A stretch of 64,000 nucleotides of DNA, from NCBI GenBank assembly GCA_038216465.1, contig JBBQQC010000001.1, positions 372,001-436,000 of the forward strand, read 5' to 3'. The DNA comes from JACCZX01 sp038216465 (GTDB lineage Bacteria; Pseudomonadota; Gammaproteobacteria; Burkholderiales; Burkholderiaceae_F). Under the pieces are notes generated by a model. That model did not search any database, was not told where the DNA came from, and was given only the letters and a program-made list of their open reading frames with translations. Position numbers and translations under genes: made by a program. This document shows, piece by piece, positions 35,357 to 43,985 of this stretch (position 1 is its first letter; every line of letters starts with the position of its first letter).

Positions 35357-36315
35357 TCGCGCCTGCGCCAGAACGGAAAGAAATTGAACCATGCCAGCGG
35401 CGCTTCGCGGCACGCGCGCTCCAGAAAACGCACGTACTCCGCAATGACTTCGCGCAGCGCAGTGTCGCGTATCTTGCGAGGCAGCGTGATGCGCTCGCGC
35501 ATTTGCTCGCACACCAGCGTATAGCGGCCGCGGTCCGTCGGACGCTGGTAGCACGCAAGCCAGTAGACGGGACAATCGAGCGCGGCCGCCAGCACCCACG
35601 GCCCGATGGGAAATTCCGCATCGGCGCCGAGAAATGGAACGGCGAGTACCCGCTCGCTGGTCACAGGGACGCGGTCTGCCGCGATCACCACGAAGTCGCC
35701 AAGTTCGACGCGCGCCGCCAAATGCGCGATGGTCGCGGTGTCGATAGCGGTCACCTGCAGCAGACGTTCGGCGCTCTGCGGATTAATGCGCGTCAGCATG
35801 CGATTAAAGCGCTCGGCATGCCGCGTATGCACGAGGATATGCAACCGCAACTGCTTCGCGCGCTCGCCCAGTCGTCGCAAGACTTCGAGATTGCCGAAAT
35901 GCGCGACCACGAGTACGCCACCGCGACTTTGATCGACCGCATCGTCAAAGCGCGGATCGACTTCGCGTCGTATCTCATCAAGGCCGAGACCACCGGTCCA
36001 TACCAGCGCCTTGTCCAGCAGCGTATCGGCGAAGGCGCGCACGTGGAGCGCGGCCGCCCGCCATTCACGCCACGCACCGGCATCGACCGTCAGTGCTCCG
36101 ATGCGACGCTGATATTGGATCGACGCGCGCCGCGCCACCGGCCGCACCGCAACGAAATACCAGGAAGCGGGCCACACCAAAAGGCGATATAGCGGGCGGC
36201 CGATCCATACATAGCTCAGATACACGATCCACAGCCAAACCGTGCTTCCCGATTCGGGCAGAGACGCCCAATGCGAGTCCTCGCGCCGATCGGTCGGCAT
36301 GTCGATGCTGCTCAC
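35353..36315 (-). CDS. LpxL-like acyltransferase of aryl polyene type
   Basis: A 320-aa LABLAT-type acyltransferase, starting at GTG 36315 (GTGA overlap with the glycosyltransferase stop); ATG 36300 is an alternative. An N-terminal hydrophobic segment (WLWIVYLSYVWIGRPLYRLLVW) anchors it to the membrane. The active-site block is VVAHFGNLEVLRRL, with H-x4-E instead of the H-x4-D of true lipid A enzymes. LHILVHTRHAERFN and FVVIAADRVPV follow, and the ending LAWFNFFPFW is typical of the group found in aryl polyene loci. It probably transfers the polyene acyl chain to a lipid or sugar acceptor. Confidence 0.85.
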   Translation of the reverse strand: MSSIDMPTDRREDSHWASLPESGSTVWLWIVYLSYVWIGRPLYRLLVWPASWYFVAVRPVARRASIQYQRRIGALTVDAGAWREWRAAALHVRAFADTLLDKALVWTGGLGLDEIRREVDPRFDDAVDQSRGGVLVVAHFGNLEVLRRLGERAKQLRLHILVHTRHAERFNRMLTRINPQSAERLLQVTAIDTATIAHLAARVELGDFVVIAADRVPVTSERVLAVPFLGADAEFPIGPWVLAAALDCPVYWLACYQRPTDRGRYTLVCEQMRERITLPRKIRDTALREVIAEYVRFLERACREAPLAWFNFFPFWRRRE

Positions 36316-37076
36316 GGCGCGCGGCCCGCAAGGCGGCGCGGCAGCAAGCGCGGCAGGCGTAGCAACATTCCGGTCAACAGTCGCAAATGCAACCACGCCA
36401 TGCGCAGGTTGTCGCGCAGCATTCGGAAGTGCGAAACGCCGTCGGCGGGATAGGTCACCGGCGTGTCGAGATTGACGACGGGCACTCCGGCCCAGAACAA
36501 GCGCACGATGATCTCTGCGTCGAACTCCATACGGCGGCCAATTCGCGCGCGTTCGTCGAGTGCAACGGCCGGCGCGATCGGATAAAGACGGAAGCCACAC
36601 ATCGCATCGGCAATCTTGCGCGATAGCGTGTGCACCCACACCAAAACCGTGGTGATACGTCGGCCATGTAGCCGGACCGCCGGCACGCTCGCATCGTACC
36701 GAGGCACCCCGTTAATCACTGCGTCCGGATTGCGCTCGGCGGCCGCGACAAACTCGCCGACGCGCGACGGATCGTGCTGCAAATCCGCATCAATTTGGAT
36801 GGCGTGCGTGAACCCGGCAGCCTGCGCCGCGCGCAACCCGGCCAGCACGGCGGCCCCCTTACCCTGATTGCGTTGGAGCCGCACACGGTGCAGCCATCCA
36901 CGATTTTCGTCGCACAGCGTCTGTATGGCCGAAGCGCACTGCGTGTGACTGCCGTCGTCAACCAGCCAGCACGCCAGACCCGACGGGCGCAGCGCCTCCA
37001 CCAGACGCGGCAGTGCTCGATGGTGGTCGTACACGGGCACGATGACGCAAACGCGAAGCGCGATCGGTGCAGGCAA
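36312..37076 (-). CDS. Glycosyltransferase family 2 (pigment cluster)
   Basis: A 254-aa GT-A fold glycosyltransferase: VIVPVYDHHRALPRLVEAL, WLVDDGSH, the DxD motif in IQIDADLQHDPSRV, and CGFRLYP. The C-terminal 30 residues form a hydrophobic/basic tail (LRLLTGMLLRLPRLL) for membrane attachment. The start is a TTG at 37076, 24 bp after the ACP stop, since no ATG occurs before the conserved VCVIVPV. Aryl polyene loci usually encode one such enzyme, thought to build the lipid-linked sugar that anchors the pigment. Confidence 0.88.
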   Translation of the reverse strand: MPAPIALRVCVIVPVYDHHRALPRLVEALRPSGLACWLVDDGSHTQCASAIQTLCDENRGWLHRVRLQRNQGKGAAVLAGLRAAQAAGFTHAIQIDADLQHDPSRVGEFVAAAERNPDAVINGVPRYDASVPAVRLHGRRITTVLVWVHTLSRKIADAMCGFRLYPIAPAVALDERARIGRRMEFDAEIIVRLFWAGVPVVNLDTPVTYPADGVSHFRMLRDNLRMAWLHLRLLTGMLLRLPRLLPRRLAGRAP

Positions 37077-37099
37077 AGTGCGGATGCTGCGGCCGGATC

Positions 37100-37372
37100 T
37101 CAGCGCAGCAGCACGAGCGCCTGAGCGAACGTGCGCACGCGGCGAAAGTCACGCGCGTCGACCTCGCGGTCGAACGCCTCGTTGAATTTGAGGACAATTT
37201 CGGCCGCATCGATACTGTCCAGGTCGAGATCCTGATAAAGATCGGCGTCGGCCGTCAGCCGGTCGGCGGGTATCGCAAACTCGCGCTGCAGGAAATCGCG
37301 CAGCCAAAGCTCGGCGGCGCTGACCGCCGCACCGTCGTGCGTCGCGTTTTGCAGGTGGTCGTCGCGCTTCAT
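37100..37372 (-). CDS. Acyl carrier protein 2 (pigment cluster)
   Basis: A 90-aa acyl carrier protein. The phosphopantetheine attachment serine is in DLDLDSIDAAEIV, at the start of helix II. The N-terminal 20 residues are a short extension. It starts 5 bp after the stop of the other carrier protein gene, and the pair is a hallmark of aryl polyene loci. It carries the growing polyene chain or extender unit as a thioester; the division of labour between the two carriers cannot be told from sequence. Confidence 0.9.
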   Translation of the reverse strand: MKRDDHLQNATHDGAAVSAAELWLRDFLQREFAIPADRLTADADLYQDLDLDSIDAAEIVLKFNEAFDREVDARDFRRVRTFAQALVLLR

Positions 37373-37376
37373 CGCG

Positions 37377-37649
37377 CTAGGCCGCTCGCGCAGCGCCGCG
37401 CTGGGTTGCCACGAACGCAGCCAGCGTACGTACGTTCGCGAAATGCCGGCGATTGTTCTCGTTGTCGGCGGCGAGCTTGACGCCGTAACGCTTGGCCAGC
37501 GCTACCCCGATCTCAAGCGCATCGATCGAATCGAGGCCGAGCCCTTCGACGAATAGCGGTGCGACCGGGTCGATGTCTTCGGGCCGCATCTCCTCCAGTC
37601 CGGTGCACTCGATGATCAATTCGGCGATTTCGTGCTCAAGCGGATCCAC
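37377..37649 (-). CDS. Acyl carrier protein 1 (pigment cluster)
   Basis: A 90-aa acyl carrier protein with the attachment serine in GLGLDSIDALEIGVALA. I chose the GTG at 37649 because AGGGAG lies 10 bp upstream; a TTG at 37658 lies directly against that site. Either way it overlaps the acyltransferase stop by 14-23 bp. The C-terminal helix RRHFANVRTLAAFVATQ is typical of the aryl polyene carrier proteins. Confidence 0.88.
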   Translation of the reverse strand: MDPLEHEIAELIIECTGLEEMRPEDIDPVAPLFVEGLGLDSIDALEIGVALAKRYGVKLAADNENNRRHFANVRTLAAFVATQRGAARAA

Positions 37650-38517
37650 GATGAGCAAGCTCCCTGACGTTCAACTCATTGACATACACCTCACGCAGAT
37701 GTTCGGTCAGCCGCCGTGCGGCGATCGATACGCTCGGGTCGTCATGCAGAAACTGGGCGGGGTCGATCGGCGCATGCGCCACGACACGCACGCTCGGCCG
37801 CACCTTGGGTGCCAGCCACCAACGGCTCTTCTTGGTCAGCAGCGGTTCCGAAAAAGAAATCGTCACCGGCAGCATCGAGCAGCCCGAGCGCACTGCGATA
37901 TGCGCAGCACCGCGCCGCAACCGGATTACGCCGTCGTCGCCAGTGCGCGTGCATTCAGGAAACAGCACCAGCGACTCCCCCGCTGCGATGCGGGAGGTGC
38001 ACTCCTCGATCAGTGCTTGCGGATCGGCGTTAACGACGTAATCGGCACCGCGAATACCGCCGGATGTGAACGGGTTGACCTGCAGCGAGCGCTTGGCTAC
38101 TACGCCCGCCCCTTTGACGTGCCCCAGCAAAATAAGCGCGTCGATCAGCGACGGATGGTTGGCGACAATCAGTGAACCGGGCGCCGGCTCGCGATCGAGG
38201 CCGACGATTTCGAGATCGATCAGGCGCAGCGCACTCATGCTTCCCACGTAGCCGCGCGTCAGGTGATACATGATGCCGCGGATACCGCGAGCACGACGCT
38301 GCCGATCGCGCTCGAAGAGTGAGTAGACCGGCACGATTAGCGAACTCATCAGCGCGCCGTAGACGCCAAACGCTACAAACAATACGACTTGCGCCATTGA
38401 TCGGAGCGCGCGCCCGGCGCCGACCACTGAGCGTGAGCGCCGTCCCGCCGCAGACTGCTGCGGCAGTACCAGCTCTTTGCGCCCGGAGCCTGCGCGCTCG
38501 GAAAGGACAACCGCCAT
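37636..38517 (-). CDS. PlsC-type 1-acylglycerol-3-phosphate O-acyltransferase homologue (pigment cluster)
   Basis: About 293 aa from the ATG at 38517. A basic N-terminus leads to a transmembrane segment (MAQVVLFVAFGVYGALMSSLIVPV) and a PlsC domain: NHPSLIDALILLG supplies H-x4-D, and LVLFPECTRTGDDG is the FPEGTR-like block with Cys for Gly. The frame extends upstream to 38895 through the PPTase gene, without similarity. In aryl polyene loci a PlsC-like protein sits beside the carrier proteins and probably helps load the polyene onto its lipid anchor. Confidence 0.86.
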   Translation of the reverse strand: MAVVLSERAGSGRKELVLPQQSAAGRRSRSVVGAGRALRSMAQVVLFVAFGVYGALMSSLIVPVYSLFERDRQRRARGIRGIMYHLTRGYVGSMSALRLIDLEIVGLDREPAPGSLIVANHPSLIDALILLGHVKGAGVVAKRSLQVNPFTSGGIRGADYVVNADPQALIEECTSRIAAGESLVLFPECTRTGDDGVIRLRRGAAHIAVRSGCSMLPVTISFSEPLLTKKSRWWLAPKVRPSVRVVAHAPIDPAQFLHDDPSVSIAARRLTEHLREVYVNELNVRELAHRGSA

Positions 38518-38587
38518 TTCTGTCACCCGTGCCGCTGGCCGCCGGCCACGATGCGCCAGCGACTCAGCTGTTATGCCCCGACGGTCA

Positions 38588-39184
38588 CTAGACCGCTTGC
38601 CACTGCAATTCAGTCGCATTGTAAATCCCGGTGATCGCGTCGACCACGCCGGCAATCGGCGGATTCGCGATTCCGGCGACAGCGAGTTGACAGCCGGCCC
38701 AGGTCGAGCGCCACGTCTTAGAACTTGCACTCGGGCCGGCTTTGAACCCAGCCTCGGTGGCGACCCAGACGCGCAATACCGATGCGGTGTCGGCGGTCTC
38801 GCCGGCCGCGAGGCCCAACATCGCGGAGGCCGCGCGCGGATCGCGCAGAACGTGGCTCGATTCGATATCGACCCCCACCGCAACGCCCGCGACAATCACC
38901 ACGACCGCATCCGCGCTATGCGCGATACTGGCGAACAGTGGTACGCGCGCGCGCACCAGTGCGCGGCCGTCGGCAGCGACGTCGATCGCCGCGTCGCTCA
39001 TCCCTGCGTGGCTCAGCAAGCGGCGCAATAGTGAGTGGCCGACGATGAACTGCGCGCGCCGCTGCACCAGCTTGATGCGCGCCAGTCGCGCCCGCTCGGA
39101 TGCGCTGAAGGAGCTAAGCGACTCGGTCTCCCACGCAGGCGACAGCGGGGATTCGAAGCGAGTGAGCCCGAGCGTCGGTTGCAT
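38588..39184 (-). CDS. 4'-phosphopantetheinyl transferase superfamily protein
   Basis: A 198-aa Sfp-like protein that should convert the two carrier proteins to holo form using CoA. The first motif is present (VAVGVDIES). The second, normally W-x-x-K-E-A-x-x-K, is WVATEAGFK, with Thr in place of the first Lys; the Glu and final Lys are kept. The start is ATG 39184 (a TTG at 39187 precedes it). The N-terminal half ARIKLVQRRAQFIVGHSLLRRLL is typical. A reduced or altered activity is possible, but the gene sits correctly beside the carrier proteins. Confidence 0.78.
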   Translation of the reverse strand: MQPTLGLTRFESPLSPAWETESLSSFSASERARLARIKLVQRRAQFIVGHSLLRRLLSHAGMSDAAIDVAADGRALVRARVPLFASIAHSADAVVVIVAGVAVGVDIESSHVLRDPRAASAMLGLAAGETADTASVLRVWVATEAGFKAGPSASSKTWRSTWAGCQLAVAGIANPPIAGVVDAITGIYNATELQWQAV

Positions 39185-39194
39185 CAAATCCGCA

Positions 39195-39623
39195 TTAAAA
39201 CGCGAGCAGCACGCCGGCGCGACCGCTGAGCACGATCTCGCCCCGTGCGCGCAGCTCGAATCGGTACGCCACCTGCTGGTCGGACCGGAACTCGCTAGTC
39301 GCCTCGATCGTCAGCGGTACCGCGCAGGTATCGAGCCGCTCGACCGACCATTGCAGATCGGAGGCGGCGACCAGATAACCATGGCGCACACCTTCCTCAG
39401 TCGGCGGGGCATGCGCAGCCAGCAGCGCGCCATGGATCGCCATCGCCTGCGCGCCGTATTCGAGCCCGCAGACGATCGACAGCGCACCGTTTTCGGCGAG
39501 CGGATGATCGGGCGCTCGATGCGAATCGCTTTCGCAAATGATGTGGTTCTCATCATGCGACACGACGCGATCGATCAGGCGCATGCGGCCCGCGTGCGGC
39601 AGCAGTGTCTCGATCGCAGGCAT
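39195..39623 (-). CDS. Hotdog-fold dehydratase (ApeP-like), pigment cluster
   Basis: A 142-aa hotdog protein: the N-terminal LLPHAGRMRLIDRVVSHD block, then PDHPLAENGALSIVCGLEYGAQAMAIHGAL with a conserved His and Glu, and the terminal SGRAGVLLAF. This is the aryl polyene dehydratase family that removes water from 3-hydroxyacyl-ACP to give the conjugated double bonds. The ATG at 39623 overlaps the upstream stop (TAATG); a GTG at 39629 is an alternative. A second, FabZ-like dehydratase is at 44619-44957. Confidence 0.85.
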   Translation of the reverse strand: MPAIETLLPHAGRMRLIDRVVSHDENHIICESDSHRAPDHPLAENGALSIVCGLEYGAQAMAIHGALLAAHAPPTEEGVRHGYLVAASDLQWSVERLDTCAVPLTIEATSEFRSDQQVAYRFELRARGEIVLSGRAGVLLAF

Positions 39624-40423
39624 TAACACACCGTGCTCGCCACTGTCAGCGCCCGGCCGTTACCCTGACGCAGCACAACTTCGCTTGCGCGAGGCTGCGC
39701 AAGCGCCGCGAACAGCGGCAACATGCGGGCGGTCGGATTACCGAGGCGAATCGATTCCAGCAGCGGGTCTGCCAATGCAGTATCGGCATTGTCGTCGCCG
39801 GCGTCGTCAGTGAGCGTCAGCTGCGCAACGGCGCGTTCGAATTGGCACGGTGCAAGCACCAGCGCGAGCGCCCACGCGTCGATCATCGGCCGCGCCTGCG
39901 ACAACGGAAACGGGTACGGTAGATCGTAGGACACCATCAGCACCGGCGTTTGACCCGCGCTGGCCTGCACCGCGCTTTCAAGCAACGCTGCGGTCGCTGT
40001 GCCATCGAACGCGCACAGGCTGGTCACCGCACAATGACTGGCGACCGCGATGCTGTAGTAACCGGAGGCCGCGTTGTGCACCGAGTTGTGAAACTTGGTC
40101 GGCGATATCTGGTAGTCGCCCGCAGCCAGCATGGCGCAGATGTCATGAATGATGTCCGGATTGCCCGAGCTGCTGCCGAAAACCGCGGGCACCGTGGTCG
40201 CGTCCAGCCCGGCGTGCGTCAGCGCCTGCTGGGCGGCGGTCAGCGCTATGCGCGTAGAGGGCGTCGCGCGCCGCCGCTCGGCAGGCGGCAGCAAACCACT
40301 CGGCGGTGCGGTGTTGTCGGCGCGCACATACGTTGCCGCGCCGGAAAGCACTTCGCGCGCCGCCTGCCAGTCGGGCAGCCCGGGCCCATGGACACCGATT
40401 CCGAGCACAGCGCACGCGATCAC
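39623..40423 (-). CDS. Ketosynthase chain-length-factor-like protein (pigment cluster)
   Basis: A 266-aa protein of the small beta-ketoacyl synthase-like group (PF13723) that pairs with the full ketosynthase. The start is GTG 40423, overlapping the KS stop (GTGA). Conserved segments include FGSSSGNPDIIHDICAML, KFHNSVHNAASGYYSIA and SHCAVTSLCAFDGTATAALLE. It lacks the C-terminal His-bearing half of a true KS, so it is probably non-catalytic. By analogy with aryl polyene and type II PKS systems it sets chain length in a heterodimer with the KS at 40420. Confidence 0.87.
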   Translation of the reverse strand: MIACAVLGIGVHGPGLPDWQAAREVLSGAATYVRADNTAPPSGLLPPAERRRATPSTRIALTAAQQALTHAGLDATTVPAVFGSSSGNPDIIHDICAMLAAGDYQISPTKFHNSVHNAASGYYSIAVASHCAVTSLCAFDGTATAALLESAVQASAGQTPVLMVSYDLPYPFPLSQARPMIDAWALALVLAPCQFERAVAQLTLTDDAGDDNADTALADPLLESIRLGNPTARMLPLFAALAQPRASEVVLRQGNGRALTVASTVC

Positions 40424-41646
40424 GACAGCGTTCTTCGCGCACGGTTCTCGCGGCCGAAGACCACACTGCAGTTGCTGCCGCCGAAGCCGAACGAGTTCGA
40501 CAAGACCGTATCGAGCGCGCGCGTCTCGTTGTCGAGCACCACGTTGTTCGGACAAGCGGGGTCCACATCACTCGTGTTCAGCGTGCCGGGTATGAAAGCG
40601 TGCTCGAGCGCGAGCAACGCGACGATCGACTCGACGATGCCGGCCGCGCCGAGCAAATGGCCGAACCAGCCCTTGGTCGAGCTGCTTGCCGTGTGTCCGA
40701 ACACGTCGACCACCGCGCGGCCTTCGGCCGGATCGTTGGAGCGGGTCGCCGTGCCGTGCAAGTTGACATAGTCGACAGCTGCCGGCGCAAGGCCTGCCGA
40801 CGCAAGCGCGCCGCGCATCGCCAGGCGCGCGCCGAGTCCTTCAGGATGCGGCGTGGACATGTGATGCGCATCGCTCGACTCGCCGGCACCGAGCAGATAT
40901 GCCGGAGCTCGCGCGCGAGCTTCGAGCAGCGCGAAGCCCGCGCCCTCGCCGATCGAGATTCCACTGCGAACTCTGTCATAGGGCCGGCACGGATCACGTG
41001 ATAACAGCTCGAGCGCCGAGAATCCGCACAGCGTCGTCATGCACAGAGAATCGACACCGCCGACGATCGCCGCGTCGATCCAGCCAGCGCGCATCAGCCG
41101 CGCCGCTGCGGCGAACACTTTTGCGCTCGACGAACACGCGGTCGAGATCGCAAACGTCGGGCCGCGCGCGCCGATTACTTGAGCAACCAACGACGGCGCC
41201 GAAAAATTGTTCAACGTCGTCGCGTAGCTAAAGGCGGCCGGCAAGACGCCGGCGGCATCACGCATGCGGTACGCATCCTCGGCCTGCGCGATTCCCGATG
41301 TGCTGGTCCCGATGATCACGGCGACGCGCGCTGCGCCGTAACGCTCGACCGCCGCCCGTGCGTGCGCCGAAAATTGATCCTGGTGCAGTCCGATCCACGC
41401 GAGCCGGTTGTTGCGGCAGTCATAACGCGACCATTGCGCCGGCAATGAGCCCGATTGCAGCCCTGCGACTTCACCGATCCACGTATCGAGCGCCGGGCCG
41501 TCAATGTCGACCGCAAAATCGCGGCGCGCGTTATAGCGCTGCAGCCCGCTGCGCCGCGTGCGCAACGCTTCAAGCAACGCACTGCGCCCGCGGCCCACCG
41601 CTGTGGTGGCCGTATAGGCACTGATAGCGACCGGATCGAACTTCAT
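40420..41646 (-). CDS. Beta-ketoacyl-ACP synthase (pigment cluster)
   Basis: A 408-aa type II ketosynthase with a full catalytic triad: C171 (STACSSSAK), H297 (LHGTATRSND) and H330 (KGWFGHLLGAAG). EGAGFALLE and the C-terminal SNSFGFGGSNCSVVF complete the thiolase fold. It condenses malonyl-ACP with the aryl-primed chain. It overlaps the MMPL exporter gene (ATGA) upstream and the chain-length factor gene (GTGA) downstream. This is the only complete ketosynthase seen in the locus. Confidence 0.94.
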   Translation of the reverse strand: MKFDPVAISAYTATTAVGRGRSALLEALRTRRSGLQRYNARRDFAVDIDGPALDTWIGEVAGLQSGSLPAQWSRYDCRNNRLAWIGLHQDQFSAHARAAVERYGAARVAVIIGTSTSGIAQAEDAYRMRDAAGVLPAAFSYATTLNNFSAPSLVAQVIGARGPTFAISTACSSSAKVFAAAARLMRAGWIDAAIVGGVDSLCMTTLCGFSALELLSRDPCRPYDRVRSGISIGEGAGFALLEARARAPAYLLGAGESSDAHHMSTPHPEGLGARLAMRGALASAGLAPAAVDYVNLHGTATRSNDPAEGRAVVDVFGHTASSSTKGWFGHLLGAAGIVESIVALLALEHAFIPGTLNTSDVDPACPNNVVLDNETRALDTVLSNSFGFGGSNCSVVFGRENRARRTLS

Positions 41647-43985
41647 GAGTGGATCGGCCCGCGCCTTGGCTCAACCGCGGGTTCCGGCGCGAGCGCCATG
41701 CTGACGATCAACGCAACCGCGGCGCCGATCGCAACGGTGACACCGATCATGTGCAGCACCGGCGTCGCTGACATCGCGAGCGTTGCAAATGCGATCAGTG
41801 TGGTGGATGCGGCGAGCGTTACCGACAGCATGATCGGTAGCGCGGAAGCCCCGGGCTCCGCGTACCGTGCTGCGCGCGGCATGCCAATGAACAGAGCGTA
41901 GTTCGAACCAACGCCCGCCGCCAGCAGCAGCGCTACCAAGTGAAACAGCGTCAGGCCTCCTTCGATCACCACCAGGATTGCAGCAGTGATCACAATCGAC
42001 ACCGCTACCGAAGCGGTGATGCGGGCGGTCGCCTTCGCATTACGCAACTGCACCGCGAGAATCAGCACGATCAATAGCCCCCCTCCTAGCGCGGCCCACG
42101 CAGCGCGCACGCGATAGCCGGCAACCAGTGCCTGCACACTCGCCAAATCGATCAACGACACGCCGCTTGCAGCGCGTACCGACGCGGCGACCGCAGCCGC
42201 ATCGCTGACGCCGGTCAGCGTGATGAGCGCCGCGGCGCCGCTCGTGGCGCTGCTGCGCTCGATCAACTGAGCCGCCAGCCGCTGACCGAATGCGGTGCCT
42301 GAATAGTAGTCGGGCGTGAGGCTGAGTTCGCGCGCGCGCTGCACGTCCGCGATAAACGGTTCGAAGGCAGCAACTCGCAGTGCGCTGTCGGCCAACGCGG
42401 GGGGCAAGCGCTCGCGCAGCGTCGCCGCCTCTGGCAGAGCGGCGCGGCGCGCCTGCTGAGTCGCTGCACTCGGCACCAGTATCGCGGGGGAGTCAAACCC
42501 GGCAATCGCGCCGCGCGCCTGCAGGTCGTTCAAGCGGGCGTGTACGGTTTCGGCGCGTGCGAGCGCGGCGTCGAGAGAGGCGCCCTCTACCACGATCACG
42601 AAGCGCAGGTCGCCAAGTCCGGTGTCGCTGCGCAGCCGCGCGTCGAGTTCGCCCGACCCCCTCGCCAGCGATGAAATCGCCGCCAGCTGGTCATTCCACA
42701 AACGATCACCGCGCATTGCCAACAGCAGCAACGATGCGGCAGCGATCAGCAACAGCGAAACACGCAATCGCGGTGCATGCATCGCAACCCGCGCCAGCGG
42801 CCCGAAACGCGCCAGACGTGAAGCATCGAGCGGCTGCAGCACGTCCGGCAGGCACGACCTGGCCACCGCCCCGGCGACACCGATGCCGACCATCGACATC
42901 AATCCGAGCTGCATCAAGCCGGCGAAGCCGGACATCATCATCGCCACAAAGCCCGCGCCCGATGTCAGCACTGCCAGCCACAACCCGCGCCATAAATAGG
43001 TGTTGTCGGTGCGCTGCCGCTGCACCTGAACGTAGACCGCGTAGTCAACGGCTTCTCCTATCAGCGTCAGCCCGAAACCCAGCGTGATACCGTGAATACT
43101 GCCGAATACCACGGCGACCGCAGCCAGACCCGCCAACGCACCCGTCGCTGTCGGCAGCGCGGCCCAAAGCAGGAACCGCGGACTGCGCAGCACCAGCAGC
43201 AGCAGCACACCCACCGCGAAAGTCGCGATCAACGTCAGGTGCCGCGCATCCTCCTGAATCGCGCGTCGCGACTCCACCGCGAACACGCCGGGGCCTGTCA
43301 GATGCAGCTGTAGCATTTCGCCATCTTTCGCCGCATCGAACGCGTTACGAATGGCCTCTACAGCCTCGGCCTGCGCCTCGACATCGAATCCCGGCGCGCG
43401 CGTCGTTGCGAGCAGCACCGCGCTGCGGCCGGCTCGATCGAACCATACTCCGTGCATGCTGACCGGAGCCCGCGCGGGCTTCAGCGCTGCTGCAATGACG
43501 AGCAGTTCGCCGGTCAGATCGCGCGCGGCAGTCGGCTTGATCAACGGCGCGGCCGACGAGCGCAGCATCGCTTCCAGATCGGCTGCCGCGGCGCGCAGGC
43601 CTGCGGTTGAAAATCTTTGCGGCGAGACCTGAGGGCTCAGCAGGTAGCGTGCATCGAAGAGCCGGTCGCGTTCGGTCGCGAATAACGCAGGATCCCCGTT
43701 GGTGACGAACGCAAAACGTGGATCGGCACGCAGCACCGCCACGAGCTTTTGCGAGCGCCGCGCTGCGGCTTCAGTTTGTTCGGCAGCCGCCGCTTCGATG
43801 CCGATCAATATCACTCGGGCCGCAACCCCATCGCGTAGCTGCTCGGCCAGCATCGCCTGCTCGCGCGTCGCGGGTCCAGGCAGAAATGCCGTGATGTCGG
43901 TGACGATCGACGTATGCGCGACAAGCAGCCCGCACACCACCACGCCGAGCAGCCACGTGCCCCATCGAACAACCCCACGCTTCAT
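41643..43985 (-). CDS. MMPL/RND superfamily exporter (pigment cluster)
   Basis: A 780-aa membrane protein with the RND-type layout: TM1 at about 8-26, a large periplasmic domain (about 30-255), TM2-6 (about 258-385), a second TM around 410-430, a second periplasmic domain (about 435-640) and a final five-helix bundle (about 650-770). GITLGFGLTLIGEAVDYAVYVQVQRQ and GVGSNYALFIGMPR are the paired RND motifs. Aryl polyene loci encode one such exporter, thought to move the pigment or its lipid anchor across the inner membrane with the LolA-like protein encoded by the overlapping gene. Confidence 0.9.
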   Translation of the reverse strand: MKRGVVRWGTWLLGVVVCGLLVAHTSIVTDITAFLPGPATREQAMLAEQLRDGVAARVILIGIEAAAAEQTEAAARRSQKLVAVLRADPRFAFVTNGDPALFATERDRLFDARYLLSPQVSPQRFSTAGLRAAAADLEAMLRSSAAPLIKPTAARDLTGELLVIAAALKPARAPVSMHGVWFDRAGRSAVLLATTRAPGFDVEAQAEAVEAIRNAFDAAKDGEMLQLHLTGPGVFAVESRRAIQEDARHLTLIATFAVGVLLLLVLRSPRFLLWAALPTATGALAGLAAVAVVFGSIHGITLGFGLTLIGEAVDYAVYVQVQRQRTDNTYLWRGLWLAVLTSGAGFVAMMMSGFAGLMQLGLMSMVGIGVAGAVARSCLPDVLQPLDASRLARFGPLARVAMHAPRLRVSLLLIAAASLLLLAMRGDRLWNDQLAAISSLARGSGELDARLRSDTGLGDLRFVIVVEGASLDAALARAETVHARLNDLQARGAIAGFDSPAILVPSAATQQARRAALPEAATLRERLPPALADSALRVAAFEPFIADVQRARELSLTPDYYSGTAFGQRLAAQLIERSSATSGAAALITLTGVSDAAAVAASVRAASGVSLIDLASVQALVAGYRVRAAWAALGGGLLIVLILAVQLRNAKATARITASVAVSIVITAAILVVIEGGLTLFHLVALLLAAGVGSNYALFIGMPRAARYAEPGASALPIMLSVTLAASTTLIAFATLAMSATPVLHMIGVTVAIGAAVALIVSMALAPEPAVEPRRGPIHS

